DNA from: Pseudogemmobacter hezensis | GTDB lineage: Bacteria; Pseudomonadota; Alphaproteobacteria; Rhodobacterales; Rhodobacteraceae | Direction: 5' to 3' | Length of the DNA stretch: 64,000 bases | Assembly: GCF_013155295.1 (NCBI RefSeq) | Contig: NZ_JABJXT010000006.1 | Coordinates: 62,001-126,000 of the forward strand | In this document: in pieces, positions 62,792 to 64,000 of the stretch | How the letters are laid out: every line of letters starts with the position of its first letter | Position numbering within the stretch: position 1 is the stretch's first letter | Notes under the pieces: model-generated | Seen by the model: only the letters and a program-made list of their open reading frames with translations | Databases searched by the model: none | Told to the model about the DNA's origin: nothing | Program-made: the position numbers and the translations under genes

Positions 62792-64000
62792 TCAGAAGAA
62801 CGCCTGCAGCCCGGTGATCGCACGGCCAAGGATCAGCGCGTGGATGTCATGCGTGCCCTCATAGGTATTCACGGTTTCCAGGTTGACCATGTGACGGATG
62901 ACCTGGAATTCCTCAGAAATCCCGTTGCCGCCATGCATGTCACGCGCCCAGCGGGCCGCCTCCAGCGCTTTGCCGCAGTTGTTGCGCTTGATCAGCGAGA
63001 TCATCTCGGGCGCGGCATTGGCCTCGTCCATCAGACGCCCGACCCGCAGCGAGGCCTGCAGGCCAAGGCTGATCTCGGTCAGCATATTCGCCAGTTTCAG
63101 CTGGTAAAGCTGGGTCTGGGCGATGGGCTTCTGGAACTGCTTGCGGTCAAGGCCATATTGGCGCGAGGCATGCAGGCAGAACTCGGCTGCGCCCAGCACG
63201 CCCCAGGAAATGCCATAGCGTGCGCGGTTAAGACAGCCGAACGGGCCCTTCAGCCCCTCGACATGGGGAAGCAGAGCATCCTCGCCGACCTCGACCTGAT
63301 CCATCACGATCTCGCCGGTGATCGAGGCGCGCAGGCTGATCTTGCCGCCGACTTTCGGGGCAGACAGGCCCTTGGTGCCCTTGTCCAGAACGAAGCCGCG
63401 GATCTTGCCGCCATGGGCCTCAGACTTCGCCCAGACGATGAAGACATCGGCGATGGGCGCGTTCGAGATCCACATCTTGGACCCATGCAGCACATAGCCA
63501 TTGGCGGTTTTCTTCGCGGTGGTTTTCATGCCGGCGGGGTCAGAGCCCGCATCCGGCTCGGTCAGGCCAAAGCAACCGATCCACTCGCCCGAGGCCAGTT
63601 TCGGCAGGTATTTCTTGCGCTGCTCTTCCGAGCCATAGGCATAGATCGGATACATCACGAGGGAAGACTGCACCGACATCATGCTGCGATAGCCGGAATC
63701 GACGCGTTCAACTTCACGCGCGATCAGCCCGTAAGAGACATAGGACGCGCCCAGGCCGCCATATTCCTCGGGGACCGTCACGCCCAGCAGGCCCATCTCG
63801 CCCATTTCGCGGAAGATCGACGGATCGGTTTCCTCATTGCGGAAGGCCTCGATCACGCGGGGTTGCAGCTTTTCCTGCGCATAGGCGCGGGCGGCGTCAC
63901 GGATGGCGCGCTCTTCCTCGGACAGCTGATCGTCCAGGCGGAAGGCATCCTCCCAGTCGAAGCGTGACAGATCGGGGGCGTCTTTGGCTTTCAGTTTCGG
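62792..64000 (-). CDS. gcdH: Glutaryl-CoA dehydrogenase, 5' end outside the window
   Basis: 402 residues are visible in one frame to the right edge, starting within the N-terminal [28 protein letters not shown]; probably only a few residues are missing. It is an FAD acyl-CoA dehydrogenase: [50 protein letters not shown], the [18 protein letters not shown] strand, and the C-terminal [22 protein letters not shown], where the Glu of YEGTHDIH is the catalytic base. The Arg in the CoA pocket and the THDIH ending favour glutaryl-CoA dehydrogenase, which both oxidises and decarboxylates glutaryl-CoA in lysine/tryptophan catabolism. Confidence 0.93.
   Translation of the reverse strand, partial: PKLKAKDAPDLSRFDWEDAFRLDDQLSEEERAIRDAARAYAQEKLQPRVIEAFRNEETDPSIFREMGEMGLLGVTVPEEYGGLGASYVSYGLIAREVERVDSGYRSMMSVQSSLVMYPIYAYGSEEQRKKYLPKLASGEWIGCFGLTEPDAGSDPAGMKTTAKKTANGYVLHGSKMWISNAPIADVFIVWAKSEAHGGKIRGFVLDKGTKGLSAPKVGGKISLRASITGEIVMDQVEVGEDALLPHVEGLKGPFGCLNRARYGISWGVLGAAEFCLHASRQYGLDRKQFQKPIAQTQLYQLKLANMLTEISLGLQASLRVGRLMDEANAAPEMISLIKRNNCGKALEAARWARDMHGGNGISEEFQVIRHMVNLETVNTYEGTHDIHALILGRAITGLQAFF

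Noticed and set aside
62438-63967. Plus-strand open frame of about 509 codons across the gcdH region
   Set aside because: Antisense of gcdH, whose protein sequence is unmistakable on the other strand.

Overview
The window is chromosomal DNA of a high-G+C alphaproteobacterium. Gene content and order point to the Rhodobacteraceae (Paracoccus/Rhodobacter group). Indicators are an ctaC-ctaB-ctaG-ctaE cytochrome aa3 cluster, a complete 14-subunit nuo operon interrupted by accessory genes as known from Paracoccus and Rhodobacter capsulatus, family-specific DUF5333/DUF5337 proteins, a NuoE with a C-terminal extension, and DnaB/Alr/MlaEF/PyrCE gene neighbours. Species cannot be fixed from the sequence alone. 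Nearly all of the window is ordinary core chromosome. There is no CRISPR array, prophage or defence island.

Layout. 1-5.3 kb: a partial FAD oxidoreductase, a lipoprotein, an AraC-type regulator cut by a decayed IS5-family element, and a MASE1-GGDEF diguanylate cyclase. 5.33 kb: a tRNA-Sec gene (selC). 5.8-10 kb: murD, two hypothetical genes and tldD. 10.2-14.7 kb: cytochrome c oxidase subunit II, heme O synthase, a small CoxF-like protein, Cox11, subunit III and SURF1. 14.8-21.1 kb: thrC, an M16 peptidase, a RimJ-like acetyltransferase, a GlcD-type FAD oxidase, and a purine/methylthioadenosine salvage pair (mtnP-apt). 21.4-28.2 kb: lysC, a probably inserted acetyltransferase plus membrane protein, ptsP and a DegT-type aminotransferase.

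28.2-29.2 kb is a gene-free kilobase carrying 12-bp-period tandem arrays. 29.2-48.7 kb is the nuoABCDEFGHIJKLMN operon. All 14 complex I subunits are present in canonical order with ten extra reading frames between them. Seven of these encode exported proteins (five signal-peptide proteins, two lipoproteins); the others are a small membrane protein, a DUF3291 protein and a cysteine-free carboxymuconolactone-decarboxylase-fold protein. Several are joined to nuo genes by ATGA/TGATG stop-start overlaps, so they are expected to be co-translated with the complex.

48.7-64 kb: birA, coaX and rnj follow nuoN directly. Then come a minus-strand block (alr-mlaE-mlaF, small membrane protein, PqiA-like protein, luciferase-like oxidoreductase), dnaB, the pyrimidine genes pyrC-pyrE, a LprI-like protein, a family-specific protein often labelled PAPS reductase, and a partial glutaryl-CoA dehydrogenase. 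Functionally the window is dominated by aerobic respiration (complex I and aa3 oxidase biogenesis) plus housekeeping biosynthesis.

The most unusual signals are the exported accessory module inside nuo (including two tandem pairs of related proteins), an enlarged NuoL with histidine-rich loops, an mtnP with no standard start codon, a 20-bp direct repeat around an acetyltransferase gene, twin TTGCAA-centred palindromes, and repeated small tandem arrays of 12-16 bp in intergenic DNA.
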